DNA of 64,000 nt from Candidatus Fluviicola riflensis (GTDB taxonomy: Bacteria > Bacteroidota > Bacteroidia > Flavobacteriales_D > Crocinitomicaceae): positions 3,832,641 to 3,896,640 of the forward strand of contig CP022585.1 in NCBI GenBank assembly GCA_002243285.1, given 5' to 3'. A program made the translations under genes and the position numbers. The notes beneath the pieces were generated by a model, which searched no databases, was not told the origin of the DNA, and saw only the letters and a program-made list of their open reading frames with translations. Positions 34,922 to 44,235 of the stretch are shown here, piece by piece (the first letter of the stretch is position 1; each line of letters opens with the position of its first letter).

Positions 34922-35096
34922 ACCCTGAAATTTGTGGGCAAAGATACGGTATTTCCCGTTTGGAACGAAGGATTCTGAGGTAAGATTAAGCGGGACACCA
35001 TTAAAAAAACGAATTATGAGTTAATTGGTCCTGAAGGGTCCATTTAAACAGTTATTGAATTGGTTAAAGCACTGTTTTTAAACAAAAAACTTTTTA

Positions 35097-35136
35097 GTGT
35101 TCGCAATATTGCGAACACTCGAATTCGCGAATTCGA
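35097..35136. repeat. Two abutting perfect palindromes
   Basis: A 22-bp perfect palindrome (35097-35118, centre GTTCGCAATATTGCGAAC) is immediately followed by an 18-bp one, TCGAATTCGCGAATTCGA (35119-35136), then a T-run on the plus strand. It lies about 175 bp upstream of ridA and 48 bp past the end of the adhesin-like gene, both on the minus strand. It may be a terminator pair or an operator for ridA. Confidence 0.6.
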
Positions 35137-35183
35137 TTTTTTGATTTTTGAACCCTCACGAAAAAAGCTCGGCTGAATTGACA

Positions 35184-37136
35184 CTATTCTTTCACCAATC
35201 GCAGGATTTTCTCCTGTTTTTCAATAGTTGTAACACGCAACAAATAAACCCCATTTTGCAAATCCGAAAGATCAATCTGCTGAAAGTTTAGCGTTTCCTC
35301 CAACAGCTTTTTCCCGGAAAGATCAACCAACTCCAGTTTCACAAGCGGAACTGATGAAGACAAATAAAACAAACCGCCGGAAGGATTCGGAAACGCATAG
35401 ATCACCGTATTCTCTGCCAATTCGTTTACACCAACTGCAAATACATTAACGCAAGCCGACGTATCCGAGCAACCATTTTCGGTAACAATTACAGCATAAT
35501 TGCCATTTACTGACGGGAAAAAAGTTTGAGTTATAGCCCCCGGAATAACAGCCATCGTAGCACAATTGATCCATTGATACGTTCCTGAGGAATTGTTGGC
35601 CATAATACTCGCACCGTTTACATCCACAGTAGCAGTTGCATTCAAATCACTAATCACCATCACATCAAACGCACAAACAGCTGAATTTCCGTTTTCATCA
35701 ACAAACGTATAAGTAACAGGTGTTGTTCCCAATGGAAAAATTGCTCCCGGGTTATGGCTTGCTGTAATACCAGGACTTGCCACACAATTGTCTGTAACCG
35801 AAGGCGGTGTCCATGAAACTACCGCGCTGCAGTTAGCTGAATTAACGGTTTCGGTAATGGTTGCTGGACAATTGGAAACAACCGGATCAATGGTATCTGT
35901 TAAAGTCACGTCTTGTGTTGCGGTTGCGGTATTTCCGTTTCCGTCGTCGAACAGCCAGGTAACGGTAGTTGTACCTTGTGTCGTGATCGGAAAAACGGTT
36001 GATGTTGTTCCGGTAATAACTCCTGCACAATTGTCGGTAGTTACAGGAGGAAGAAGTGTTTCTGAACATTCACCCGTAACATTGGCAAGCGTTGGGATTG
36101 CCGGTGATGTTGTATCAGCAATGGTAATCGTTTGAGTCGCCGTGCTCGAATTGCCGTTACCGTCGTTGAACGTCCAGGTAACAACGGTTGTTCCCTGGGT
36201 AGTTACAGGAAAAACAGTGGAAGTAGTTCCTGAAACAGCTCCCGCACAATTATCCGTGGCTGTGGGAACCGAAAGTGTCACCGAACATTCATCTGTAACA
36301 GTTGCCAACGTGGGCGCGACCGGGCCGGTTGCATCAGCTTGTCCGTTTGTTTGAATCGCAAAATCATAAACAGCCTCACTGCAATCATTGTTGGCGATGT
36401 TCACGGTTGCCAAACGATTTCCGGTTCCCGACGGATCGGAAGTTACGGTGAAGGTTGTGTTTCCACCCGCGGAAATGCTCGCAGGAAGTGAAATTCCGCC
36501 AATAGTATAATCGAACGCGTGGGTTCCTGTTAGTGTAATTCCGCCTGCATCAATCACAAGATTACCCGTTCCGCTGTTTGAAATCGTATATGTGCGTGTA
36601 ACCGTACCGATGCATTCCAAAACAGGGCCGAAACCTGTATGATTGGAACCTGAGGGAGTCGGATTGCCGTCATTGATCGTGTTGCCATTTCCGGTGATCG
36701 TTATTTCAGGATCAGTAGCCGTTCCCTGGATGGCAAAATCGTAAGCAGCTTCATCACTGTCATCGTTGTTGATGGTAATTACTGCGCTTTTTAAACCGAC
36801 AGAAGATGGATCAAACGCAATCTGAAACGTTGTCGTTCCTCCCGGAGCAACGTTGGAGGCTGGTAACAAAACAACACTAAACTCACCAGCATCAACACCA
36901 CTGATCATTATTGAACCAACAGACAACGGATCAGGTCCCATATTTTCAATAGTGAATGTCAACGTTGTGATTCCTGCACAAATACTTTGGTTCCCGAAAT
37001 CAGTGAAATCGGCCAAATCAGGAGTAAGATCCCCATCTGTAATTGTGATACTGTTTCCGGTCACATTGATTTCCGGTGCTGCAACAAGCGAAAAGCTGCC
37101 TGTAAACAAGAGTAGAGCAAGTAAAAGGTAATTCAT
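35184..37136 (-). CDS. Secreted Ig-like repeat surface protein with T9SS signal
   Basis: 650 aa. Signal peptide (MNYLLLALLLFTGSFSLVAA), then two choice-of-anchor D domains (about 45-260: LTFTIENMGPDPLSV, FQIAFDPSSVGLKSAVI, FAIQGTATDPEI), then three HYR-like domains with repeated VTDNCAG..GTTSTVFP and TTVTW.F.DGNGN (about 275-510), and a T9SS sorting domain at the end (YAFPNPSGGLFYLSS; DLSGKKLLEETL). It is predicted to be an adhesive or matrix surface protein. It starts only 11 bp after acs on the same strand. Confidence 0.88.
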   Translation of the reverse strand: MNYLLLALLLFTGSFSLVAAPEINVTGNSITITDGDLTPDLADFTDFGNQSICAGITTLTFTIENMGPDPLSVGSIMISGVDAGEFSVVLLPASNVAPGGTTTFQIAFDPSSVGLKSAVITINNDDSDEAAYDFAIQGTATDPEITITGNGNTINDGNPTPSGSNHTGFGPVLECIGTVTRTYTISNSGTGNLVIDAGGITLTGTHAFDYTIGGISLPASISAGGNTTFTVTSDPSGTGNRLATVNIANNDCSEAVYDFAIQTNGQADATGPVAPTLATVTDECSVTLSVPTATDNCAGAVSGTTSTVFPVTTQGTTVVTWTFNDGNGNSSTATQTITIADTTSPAIPTLANVTGECSETLLPPVTTDNCAGVITGTTSTVFPITTQGTTTVTWLFDDGNGNTATATQDVTLTDTIDPVVSNCPATITETVNSANCSAVVSWTPPSVTDNCVASPGITASHNPGAIFPLGTTPVTYTFVDENGNSAVCAFDVMVISDLNATATVDVNGASIMANNSSGTYQWINCATMAVIPGAITQTFFPSVNGNYAVIVTENGCSDTSACVNVFAVGVNELAENTVIYAFPNPSGGLFYLSSSVPLVKLELVDLSGKKLLEETLNFQQIDLSDLQNGVYLLRVTTIEKQEKILRLVKE

Positions 37137-37147
37137 AAAATGATAAT

Positions 37148-39052
37148 TTAAAGCTGTATTGATTTTGAAATGATTTCATCTACAATTCCCGGGTCGAGCA
37201 AGGTGGAAGTGTCGCCCAAACTATTGGTTTCGCCTTCGGCTACTTTCCGTAGGATGCGACGCATGATCTTTCCGGAGCGGGTTTTTGGCAAGCCGGTGAC
37301 GAACATGATTTTTTCCGGAGCGGCGATTTTCCCGATTTCCTTTCCTACGGTTTCAATGATCGATTTCCGGGCAGAAAACTCATCTTCCGGCAATTCTTCA
37401 CCTACTACAAACGCATAAATCGATTGCCCTTTTACCGGATGTGGATAACCAACCACAGCCGATTCAATGACGTGTTCATTGGCGTTGATCGCGTTTTCAA
37501 TCTCGGCCGTTCCAAACCGGTGCCCGGAAACGTTGATCACATCGTCAATTCTTCCGATAATGCGGTACATACCGTTTTCATCGCGTTTGGCGCCATCACC
37601 GGTAAAATAATAACCGTCGTAATGTGAAAAATAGGTTACGCGGCAACGCTCATGATCGCCATACGTCGTCCGCAAAATCGACGGCCACGGCGCTTTGATG
37701 CATAAATAACCTTCTACGTTCGCTTCTTCAATTTCTTTTCCTTCCTGGTTTAGCAAAACCGGTTGAATTCCCGGTAGCGGATAACCCGCAAAAGTCGGTT
37801 TCAATGGCGAAAGTGCCCCGATTCCTGAAATCATAATTCCCCCGGTTTCAGTTTGCCACCAGTTGTCGACAATCGCGCATTTTTCTTTACCGATTTCCTT
37901 GTAGTACCATTGCCACGCTTCTTCATTGATCGGTTCGCCAACGGTACCCAATATTTTAAGTGAACTCAAATCATACGGCTTTACATGGTCCGTGCCATGA
38001 GCCATTAACGATCGAATAGCCGTCGGAGCTGTAAGAAACTGCGTGACCTTGTATTTTTCAACGATTTGCCAGAATCTTCCGGCATCCGGATAAGTCGGAA
38101 TTCCTTCAAACAAAATGGATGTCGCACCACTCAGAAGCGGTCCGTAAACGATGTATGAATGCCCGGTAATCCAACCTATATCGGCTGTGCACCAGTAAAT
38201 ATCGTTCGGTTCGTATTGGTAAACGTTTTGGAAGGTATACGTAGTATATACCATGTAACCGCCGCAGGTATGCACCACTCCTTTCGGTTTACCGGTTGAA
38301 CCTGAAGTATATAAAATAAACAGCGGATCTTCGGCATCCATTGGTTCCGGAGTACAATGTTCCGGTTGGTGTGCAATCGCATCGTGCCACCAATGATCAC
38401 GGCCGGCAACCATGTTACATTCCCATCCCAAACAATTGTAAACAATCACATTGCTAATGGAAGAACAAGTTGCTAACGCCTCATCTACTATTTCTTTTAA
38501 CGCTATCGATTTTGCACCGCGGCTGAGTCCGTCAGAGGTTATGACCATTGTTGCCTCAGCGTCAGTAATACGATCCGCCAAAGCATTTGCAGAAAAACCG
38601 GCAAATACCACTGAATGAATCGCTCCAATCCGTGCGCAAGCCAAAACAGCAATGGCCAATTCGGGAATCATGGGCATGTAAATACAAATACGATCACCTT
38701 TTTTAATTCCTTTTGCTTTCAACGCATTGGCAAAACGACAAACTTCTTTATGCAATTGGGTATACGTATAAGTTGTTGTTTCTGCTGAAGGATCGTTAGG
38801 TTCCCAATGAAAAGCTATTTTGTCACCATTCTCAGCTAAATGTCTGTCCAGCGCATTTTCGGTAATATTCAATTGCCCGCCTTTGAACCATTCCACTTTT
38901 GGTTCCTGAAAATTCCATTCCAGGGTTTGGTCCCATGGTTTGGTCCATTGAAAAGTCTGTGCAATTTCACTCCAGAATGCTGCCGGATCGGCAATACTTT
39001 GTGCGTACTTTTCACGGTATTCCTCAAATGTGCGGATAGCGAGCGATTTCAT
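37148..39052 (-). CDS. acs: Acetyl-CoA synthetase
   Basis: 634 aa from the ATG at 39052 (MKSLAIRTFEEYREKYAQ); an upstream in-frame Met at 39070 would add six residues. Motifs: P-loop YTSGSTGKPKGVVHT, ADIGWITGHSY, the adenylate site DNWWQTETGG, and near the C-terminus TRSGKIMRRILRK with the lysine whose acetylation regulates the family. It converts acetate, ATP and CoA to acetyl-CoA. The length is normal for the family. Confidence 0.97.
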   Translation of the reverse strand: MKSLAIRTFEEYREKYAQSIADPAAFWSEIAQTFQWTKPWDQTLEWNFQEPKVEWFKGGQLNITENALDRHLAENGDKIAFHWEPNDPSAETTTYTYTQLHKEVCRFANALKAKGIKKGDRICIYMPMIPELAIAVLACARIGAIHSVVFAGFSANALADRITDAEATMVITSDGLSRGAKSIALKEIVDEALATCSSISNVIVYNCLGWECNMVAGRDHWWHDAIAHQPEHCTPEPMDAEDPLFILYTSGSTGKPKGVVHTCGGYMVYTTYTFQNVYQYEPNDIYWCTADIGWITGHSYIVYGPLLSGATSILFEGIPTYPDAGRFWQIVEKYKVTQFLTAPTAIRSLMAHGTDHVKPYDLSSLKILGTVGEPINEEAWQWYYKEIGKEKCAIVDNWWQTETGGIMISGIGALSPLKPTFAGYPLPGIQPVLLNQEGKEIEEANVEGYLCIKAPWPSILRTTYGDHERCRVTYFSHYDGYYFTGDGAKRDENGMYRIIGRIDDVINVSGHRFGTAEIENAINANEHVIESAVVGYPHPVKGQSIYAFVVGEELPEDEFSARKSIIETVGKEIGKIAAPEKIMFVTGLPKTRSGKIMRRILRKVAEGETNSLGDTSTLLDPGIVDEIISKSIQL

Positions 39053-39144
39053 AGCTTGAATTCTTAGCAAGTTTCTTGCTGCTAAAGGTAATGTCTTGTA
39101 CCAAAATTTAGCTAATTATGTGAAGAAGATGCTAAAAAGGATTC

Positions 39145-39237
39145 CCACGAATGCACGAATTACAGCTCGGCTAACGCACTCGCCAATACATAATTAAAGC
39201 GTGTCCGTTAGGCACGCAAAAATTCGTGCATTCGTGG
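39145..39237 (+). repeat. Palindromic intergenic repeat, CGAAT subfamily, copy III
   Basis: The left arm CCACGAATGCACGAATT pairs with the right arm AATTCGTGCATTCGTGG, a perfect match. The interior keeps GCTCGGCTAACGCACTCGCC. Compared with copy I the arms carry different bases that still pair. Confidence 0.85.
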
Positions 39238-39273
39238 TGAAAAGTACATCGGCTCGCCGATGCAGATAGATTC

Positions 39274-40572
39274 TTACTTTACAACTGCAATCCGTTGCTG
39301 AACAGCAATTCCGGTAGAATGACGAATGATTACGTTATACATTCCCGCTTCAAAAGTCTGTAAACCGATTGTGGTTTTTGTGCCGTTAACCACAGTTTTA
39401 AGCAATGATTTTCCGTTCAGGTCAACGACTTCGATTGTTTCCATTGATCCGTCGGAAACAACTGTCACCAGCTCATTAGCCGGATTTGGGAAGCAGGAAA
39501 CATTCACTGTAAGTTCTTCCAAACCTGCAGGATTGTTGTGAACCAGGTCATATCGTTGATTTTCCAACACGCCATGCATTAACGCTGCTTGTTGCTCTGT
39601 GAATGAATTCTGACAGGTTTCGGCCGAATAATCCATGAAATTTTCGATCATATCATGCAAATCACCATGTCCATCAACATCTGCGTTACAGGAATTACTA
39701 TTTTGGTTACAATCCTGCTGAGAAGCTTCGGTTGCATCAGGCGTGTCATTAATTCCGTCATCCATCGTGCAATCACCATCACCCCAAATGTGACGCAAAC
39801 CAAGGTAATGACCTACTTCGTGAACAGCGGTTCTTCCCAATACATCATAATTGGCGATTCCCAAATCATTCGGGTTGTTGGAACCAACACATTGGTATTG
39901 CAATACGACTCCGTCGCCTAAATTATCCGGTGTAGAACCCGCAGGCCAATTCGGAAGGTTGGCAGGTGGTGTGGCATATCCAAGTAAAAATGCCTGACCG
40001 TTGATCGACATATCGCAAATCCAGATATTGAGGTAACGCGTTTGATCCCAGGCATCATGACCACCATTAGCAGTTGATTTCACCTTTTCCAGATCGGCAA
40101 AATCACCAAAAATGACGTTAAATGACCCGAAACTTGTGGTAGCAGAACTTGTGCGTGTAATTCCATTGGTAGGATTTCCCTGCGGATCGATCCCTGCCAT
40201 CATAAACTGAATTTGGGTAGCTCCGGAAACGGGCAGAAACTCAGCACGCATGTTCGATGTATCTGCATTCATACGTGCGTAATCTTCATTCAATCGCGTG
40301 AGTTGGTTCCAGATCACCGAATCGGGAATGTTTTCTTCGGGTGTATTGTACACCACGTGAAAAACCACCGGAATGGTGTATGTTGAACGGGTCGGCCCGT
40401 TTTCATGTGACCATTGTTTGGCGATTTCAAATTGCTGATCAACCGTTTCGGCAAAACCGGGAGTTAAACTGTTCTGATAAGAAATGGCTTCTTTGGAGTA
40501 GCATTTGTGAAGCATTTGAGCTTGCAGGCCGAATGAACAGCCAACTGTAAGGAGAAGTAGTGTTTTTTTCAT
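39274..40572 (-). CDS. Secreted M43 (pappalysin/cytophagalysin) metalloprotease, T9SS
   Basis: 432 aa. A signal peptide (MKKTLLLLTVGCSFGLQAQ) precedes the catalytic domain. The zinc motif is HEVGHYLGLRHIWGDGDC near residue 250, the extended HExxHxxGxxH of metzincins, with Cys-rich CNQNSNSCNAD downstream and MIENFMDYS supplying the Met-turn. The last ~80 residues (VSCFPNPANELVTVVSDG; VVDLNGKSLLK) form a T9SS sorting domain. It is an extracellular protease of nutrient or matrix degradation type. Confidence 0.94.
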   Translation of the reverse strand: MKKTLLLLTVGCSFGLQAQMLHKCYSKEAISYQNSLTPGFAETVDQQFEIAKQWSHENGPTRSTYTIPVVFHVVYNTPEENIPDSVIWNQLTRLNEDYARMNADTSNMRAEFLPVSGATQIQFMMAGIDPQGNPTNGITRTSSATTSFGSFNVIFGDFADLEKVKSTANGGHDAWDQTRYLNIWICDMSINGQAFLLGYATPPANLPNWPAGSTPDNLGDGVVLQYQCVGSNNPNDLGIANYDVLGRTAVHEVGHYLGLRHIWGDGDCTMDDGINDTPDATEASQQDCNQNSNSCNADVDGHGDLHDMIENFMDYSAETCQNSFTEQQAALMHGVLENQRYDLVHNNPAGLEELTVNVSCFPNPANELVTVVSDGSMETIEVVDLNGKSLLKTVVNGTKTTIGLQTFEAGMYNVIIRHSTGIAVQQRIAVVK

Positions 40573-40750
40573 CGATTAAAAATATGAAGTGAAAAATAAC
40601 CGAAACGAAGCGAAGGGCCTTCTTTTTTTAGATGATTGGTCAAATACGACGTTTCGATGGTTACGTTATTCCTTGTTAAAGTTTCTAAAAGCGGTAAAAC
40701 CAACTCTGCTAATGTCGAACTTAATGGCAACGGATTAAAAACAAATAGCT

Positions 40751-41410
40751 ATGAGCCTTTACCGAGTTCGCATCTATCCCAATTCGAAATCGCCACGCAT
40801 ATTCAATAACCGATTTCTCGAATTACTAACCAAAACTCATCCCCTTATAATCACTATACTGTACCTCGGACTCGGAGTATTCATGCTTTGGTGGTATGTT
40901 CAATTGCACCCAAGAACTTCATTCATCAGAATGCTGGTAATTGTATTGTCAGGCTTCTTTTCATGGACGCTTGCCGAGTATCTCATGCACCGTTTTTTAT
41001 ATCACAAAGCAGGTGACGGATCTTACAATTCGCCTTTCAAATATATATTCCACGGGATTCATCACGAATATCCCAATGATCATGACCGGTTGGTGCTTCC
41101 ACCTGTTCCATCAATGCTAATTGCCGCCATTTTGCTTGGTTTCTTCTACCTGTTTATGGGAACATGGGCATTGGTATTCGGCACCGGATTTCTGTGGGGA
41201 TACCTTTCGTACATGAATGTTCATTACATCGTTCATCGTTATGCGCCGCCGAAAAGATTCTCGTTTTGGTGGAAGTACCACATGATTCATCATTTTCAGC
41301 AGCATGACCGCGCTTTTGGTGTTACCTCTCCCCTTTGGGATTATATTTTCGGCACTCGCCCCGAAGCACAACGAAAAACGGTGGAGCTGGAGATCGTGAA
41401 AAAGAATTAA
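40751..41410 (+). CDS. Fatty acid 2-hydroxylase/sterol desaturase superfamily enzyme
   Basis: 219 aa with four membrane segments. The di-iron His clusters are present: EYLMHRFLYHK, HGIHHEYPNDHDR, HYIVHRY and HMIHHFQQHDRAFG, ending in SPLWDYIFGT. This arrangement is that of the fatty acid hydroxylase superfamily; the HGiHHe.PnD.dRLV stretch is closest to fatty acid 2-hydroxylases of the FA2H/Scs7 type, which modify sphingolipid acyl chains. Bacteroidota make sphingolipids, so that role is plausible. Confidence 0.9.
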   Translation: MSLYRVRIYPNSKSPRIFNNRFLELLTKTHPLIITILYLGLGVFMLWWYVQLHPRTSFIRMLVIVLSGFFSWTLAEYLMHRFLYHKAGDGSYNSPFKYIFHGIHHEYPNDHDRLVLPPVPSMLIAAILLGFFYLFMGTWALVFGTGFLWGYLSYMNVHYIVHRYAPPKRFSFWWKYHMIHHFQQHDRAFGVTSPLWDYIFGTRPEAQRKTVELEIVKKN

Positions 41411-41448
41411 CACTAGAGTTTTTAACAGATGCTACGAATTTTTTTATT

Positions 41449-41583
41449 CCCACGAATACACGAATTTTTACGCGCCTAACGGACACGTCTGTTAGTAATC
41501 GTTGGTATTATCAAGCAAATCATATATAACAATGCTTGCGCAAAGCGAGTGCGGTAGCCGAGCCCAAATTCGTGCATTCGTGG
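41449..41583 (-). repeat. Palindromic intergenic repeat, CGAAT subfamily, copy IV
   Basis: The arms are CCACGAATACACGAATT and AATTCGTGCATTCGTGG. The interior conserved block (GGGCTCGGCTACCGCACTCG) reads on the minus strand, so this copy is inverted relative to the others. The other half contains CGCGCCTAACGGACACG, matching the CGTGTCCGTTAGGCACG block of copy III in inverse. Confidence 0.8.
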
Positions 41584-41689
41584 AAAATGAAGCATTTCAT
41601 CGACTAGTCGATGACCATGATAACTGCTTGAATTTTCGTGGAAAGCTTTCCAAAGGCATGCGCCGCGGTTAAGCGAATCAATAAATCGC

Positions 41690-41697
41690 TATTTTTG
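41690..41697 (+). promoter_or_regulatory. -7 box upstream of the gpsA-like gene
   Basis: TATTTTTG matches TAnnTTTG exactly and lies 11 bp before the ATG, implying a very short leader. No convincing -33 element was found. Confidence 0.4.
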
Positions 41698-41708
41698 TTG
41701 CTTCGGAT

Positions 41709-42710
41709 ATGGAAAAAAGGGTTAAAAAAGTAGCGGTTATCGGAGGCGGAAGTTGGGCTACTGCATTGGTTAAAATCCTGTGTAATAACCTCGATTCAGT
41801 GAATTGGTACTTGCGCAGCGAAACAGCGGTGGGCCATATTCTGAAATACCGTCACAATCCAACATACCTGCAATCAGTTGAATTTGACCTTCGAAAAATC
41901 AATGTCAGTACCGATTTGGAAGAAATAATCCGTCCCGCGGATATTGTTATCATTGCGACACCTTCAGCCTTTTTGGTGAAGTTATTTGAGCATACCAAAC
42001 CGGAATTGTTTCACGGCAAAAAAGTATTTTCGGCTGTGAAAGGAATTGTGCCCGAATACAACGCAATTCCTGCCCGGTTTATTCACAAGACATTCGGAAC
42101 GCCTTACAATGCTATCGGTATTATCAGTGGTCCGTGTCACGCGGAAGAAGTCGCTTTGGAACGTTTGTCTTACCTGACAATTGCCTGTCAGAATGAACAA
42201 ACCGCTACCGAAATGGCCAACCTGCTTGCGTGTCGTTATATCAAAACAGCTATTTCGGATGATTTATTCGGAACGGAATTATCGGCGGTGCTCAAAAACG
42301 TTTACGCATTGGCATCGGGAATCTGCTCAGGATTGGGTTATGGCGACAATTTTCAGTCGGTACTTATTTCCAATGCTATCCAGGAAATCGAAAACTTCAT
42401 CGACGAAGTGAGTCCGATTCACCGTGACGTGAAATCGAGCGCTTATTTGGGTGATTTACTCGTGACGGCTTATTCCAAATTTTCGCGCAACCGCACCTTC
42501 GGTTTCATGATCGGGAAAGGGTATTCGGTGAAAACGGCACAGCTGGAAATGGACATGATCGCCGAAGGTTACTACGCCACCAAATGCGTGCATGAGATCA
42601 ACAAAAAGTTCCAGGTAGAAATGCCGATCCTGGAAGCCGTTTACAACATTCTTTACGAGAAAATTTCGCCGGTGATCGAAATGAAAATCCTGAGTGACCG
42701 TTTGAGCTAA
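41709..42710 (+). CDS. gpsA: NAD(P)H-dependent glycerol-3-phosphate dehydrogenase
   Basis: 333 aa. N-terminal Rossmann motif VAVIGGGSWATALVKIL (usual GaGsWGTALA, with the second G altered), FSAVKGI and IISGPCHAEEVA. The C-terminal domain has the catalytic-type Lys in ELSAVLKNVYALASGI and SSAYLGDLLVTAYSKFSRNR. It reduces dihydroxyacetone phosphate to sn-glycerol-3-phosphate for phospholipid synthesis. Length is normal. Confidence 0.92.
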   Translation: MEKRVKKVAVIGGGSWATALVKILCNNLDSVNWYLRSETAVGHILKYRHNPTYLQSVEFDLRKINVSTDLEEIIRPADIVIIATPSAFLVKLFEHTKPELFHGKKVFSAVKGIVPEYNAIPARFIHKTFGTPYNAIGIISGPCHAEEVALERLSYLTIACQNEQTATEMANLLACRYIKTAISDDLFGTELSAVLKNVYALASGICSGLGYGDNFQSVLISNAIQEIENFIDEVSPIHRDVKSSAYLGDLLVTAYSKFSRNRTFGFMIGKGYSVKTAQLEMDMIAEGYYATKCVHEINKKFQVEMPILEAVYNILYEKISPVIEMKILSDRLS

Positions 42711-42720
42711 GCCTAACTGA

Positions 42721-43596
42721 TCAGTGATAACGCCGCAAAAATACCCGCGGACTTTCGCCGCAATACTGCTTAAACAATCGTGAAAAATAGGCGTATTCTT
42801 CGTAACCCAATTCGCGCGCAATTTCATTCAGATTCTTTGAACCACCACTTAATAGACGCTTAGCTTCGAGCAACACGCGTTCAGCAATGACTTCCGTACT
42901 AGTTTTTCCAGTGATTTCCTTGCAAATCCTGTTGAGGTGTTTGGTGGTAATATGCAACTGTGAAGCATAATACATGGCCGATTTTTCTGTTTTGAAATCA
43001 CGGTTCAGCATTTCTTCAAATGCCTTGAATCGTTCGGCGTAAGGTTGAGAATGAATCACCTTTTGAGGTTCTTCAACAGCATATCTCCTGCTGAGATCAA
43101 TATACAAACAATGTAGCAAACTCCCGATTTTGGGGTAACGATACGACAAATCGGAATAAAATTCAGTCAGAATTCCGGTAAATTGACGCGAAATCTCTAT
43201 CACTTCAGAATCATTTAAGTGCAAAAACGGTTTATTCCTTCTGGAGAAATAAAACGGGAAATCGCTTAATTGGCTATTGGGGAATTGCCATTGGTAATAA
43301 GCCATTGAATGAAAGAAAATCACACCTTCCACATCGGGTGAAAACTCCCAATAATGTGTTTGTCCGGGCTGCATAAAAAAGACCGATCCGGGTTTTACTT
43401 CGTAACGTTCAAAATCAATTTCATGAAAACCCGAACCTTTTGTAATCAGCACCACCAGGTAAAAATTATGTTTGTGCGGATGGGTGATCCGGGTGTGATG
43501 CCGTTGCAAGTGATCTGAAAAATAATTCACATACAATTCATGCTCTATGCCTGTTGTATCGAATTGATGAATGGACAAAACGGGAAAATCAGCCAT
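42721..43596 (-). CDS. AraC-family transcriptional regulator
   Basis: 291 aa from the ATG at 43596 (MADFPVLSIHQFD); an upstream in-frame Met at 43644 would add 16 residues reaching into the divergent promoter. An N-terminal cupin-type sensing domain (HPHKHNFYLVVLITKG; VFFMQPGQTHYWEF) is followed by two AraC HTH motifs, ending in GYEEYAYFSRLFKQYCGESP. It is divergent from the DUF983 gene. The effector is unknown. Confidence 0.93.
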   Translation of the reverse strand: MADFPVLSIHQFDTTGIEHELYVNYFSDHLQRHHTRITHPHKHNFYLVVLITKGSGFHEIDFERYEVKPGSVFFMQPGQTHYWEFSPDVEGVIFFHSMAYYQWQFPNSQLSDFPFYFSRRNKPFLHLNDSEVIEISRQFTGILTEFYSDLSYRYPKIGSLLHCLYIDLSRRYAVEEPQKVIHSQPYAERFKAFEEMLNRDFKTEKSAMYYASQLHITTKHLNRICKEITGKTSTEVIAERVLLEAKRLLSGGSKNLNEIARELGYEEYAYFSRLFKQYCGESPRVFLRRYH

Positions 43597-43673
43597 GTGT
43601 AATAATATATATAATGTCGGAATAATGCAAATTTTTGCAACCATCTAATAATGATCGTGACAATCTGATGCTT

Positions 43674-43681
43674 TACCTTTG
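43674..43681 (+). promoter_or_regulatory. -7 box upstream of the DUF983 gene
   Basis: TACCTTTG fits TAnnTTTG exactly, 12 bp before the ATG at 43693, within the region shared with the divergent AraC gene. Confidence 0.4.
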
Positions 43682-43692
43682 CTAAAAAAACA

Positions 43693-44034
43693 ATGGCTTC
43701 TTTTCGTTCTACCATAAAAGGAAAATGTCCCAACTGTGAAAAAGGAGACATTTTTGAATCAAAGGGAAATATCTTTCTGCTGCGGGTGCCAAAAATGCAT
43801 CATCACTGTACAGAATGTGGTTACCGTTTTGAGAAAGAACCTGGTTATTTCCTGGGCGCTATGTATGTAAGTTACGGGCTTACCATCCTGGAAATGTTCG
43901 TCGTGTTTTTTGCCTCTTTTTGGTTCGTTCCGCTTTGGGTCTTTTTCACGTTGATCTTAACAACGCTCGTGATATTCAGTTTGTTTAACTTTCGCTGGTC
44001 GCGGATTATTTGGATTAACCTTTTTCCCTATTAG
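43693..44034 (+). CDS. DUF983 membrane protein with zinc-ribbon start
   Basis: 113 aa. Two CxxC pairs (CPNCEKGDIF and HHCTECGYRF) form a likely zinc ribbon, followed by two membrane segments (ILEMFVVFFASFWFVPLWVF; LILTTLVIFSLFNF). This is the standard DUF983 layout, including EKEPGYFLGAMYVSY. In many bacteria DUF983 lies beside cytochrome oxidase genes; here it stands alone opposite an AraC regulator. Function unknown. Confidence 0.9.
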   Translation: MASFRSTIKGKCPNCEKGDIFESKGNIFLLRVPKMHHHCTECGYRFEKEPGYFLGAMYVSYGLTILEMFVVFFASFWFVPLWVFFTLILTTLVIFSLFNFRWSRIIWINLFPY

Positions 44035-44201
44035 TTTTTGAGTTTGACAGTTTTTTGAGTTACTAAGTTCGTTGCGTTTCTGAGTTATCTATTTCCACTT
44101 AAAAAAATTATAAACTCAAGAACTTATAAAACTGGCCAACTCAAATGTTAAATCTTTGATTACTAAATCTTTTTAGTTGAAACAACCAGTTTTCAGGCCT
44201 C

Positions 44202-44219
44202 TATTTTTGCCTACATTTG
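44202..44219 (+). promoter_or_regulatory. Two overlapping-range -7 boxes for the amidase gene
   Basis: TATTTTTG (44202-44209) and TACATTTG (44212-44219) both match TAnnTTTG exactly. TTGA at 44177-44180 sits 21 bp before the first and may serve as the -33 element. The ATG is at 44236. Confidence 0.5.
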
Positions 44220-44235
44220 AGTAAAATTTACTACT

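Noticed and set aside
35840-36360. Repeated segments in the adhesin-like gene as a DNA repeat element
   Set aside because: They are explained by repeated HYR-type protein domains in frame.
41401-41529. Small ORF after the hydroxylase gene
   Set aside because: It overlaps the palindromic repeat at 41449 and has no supporting features.
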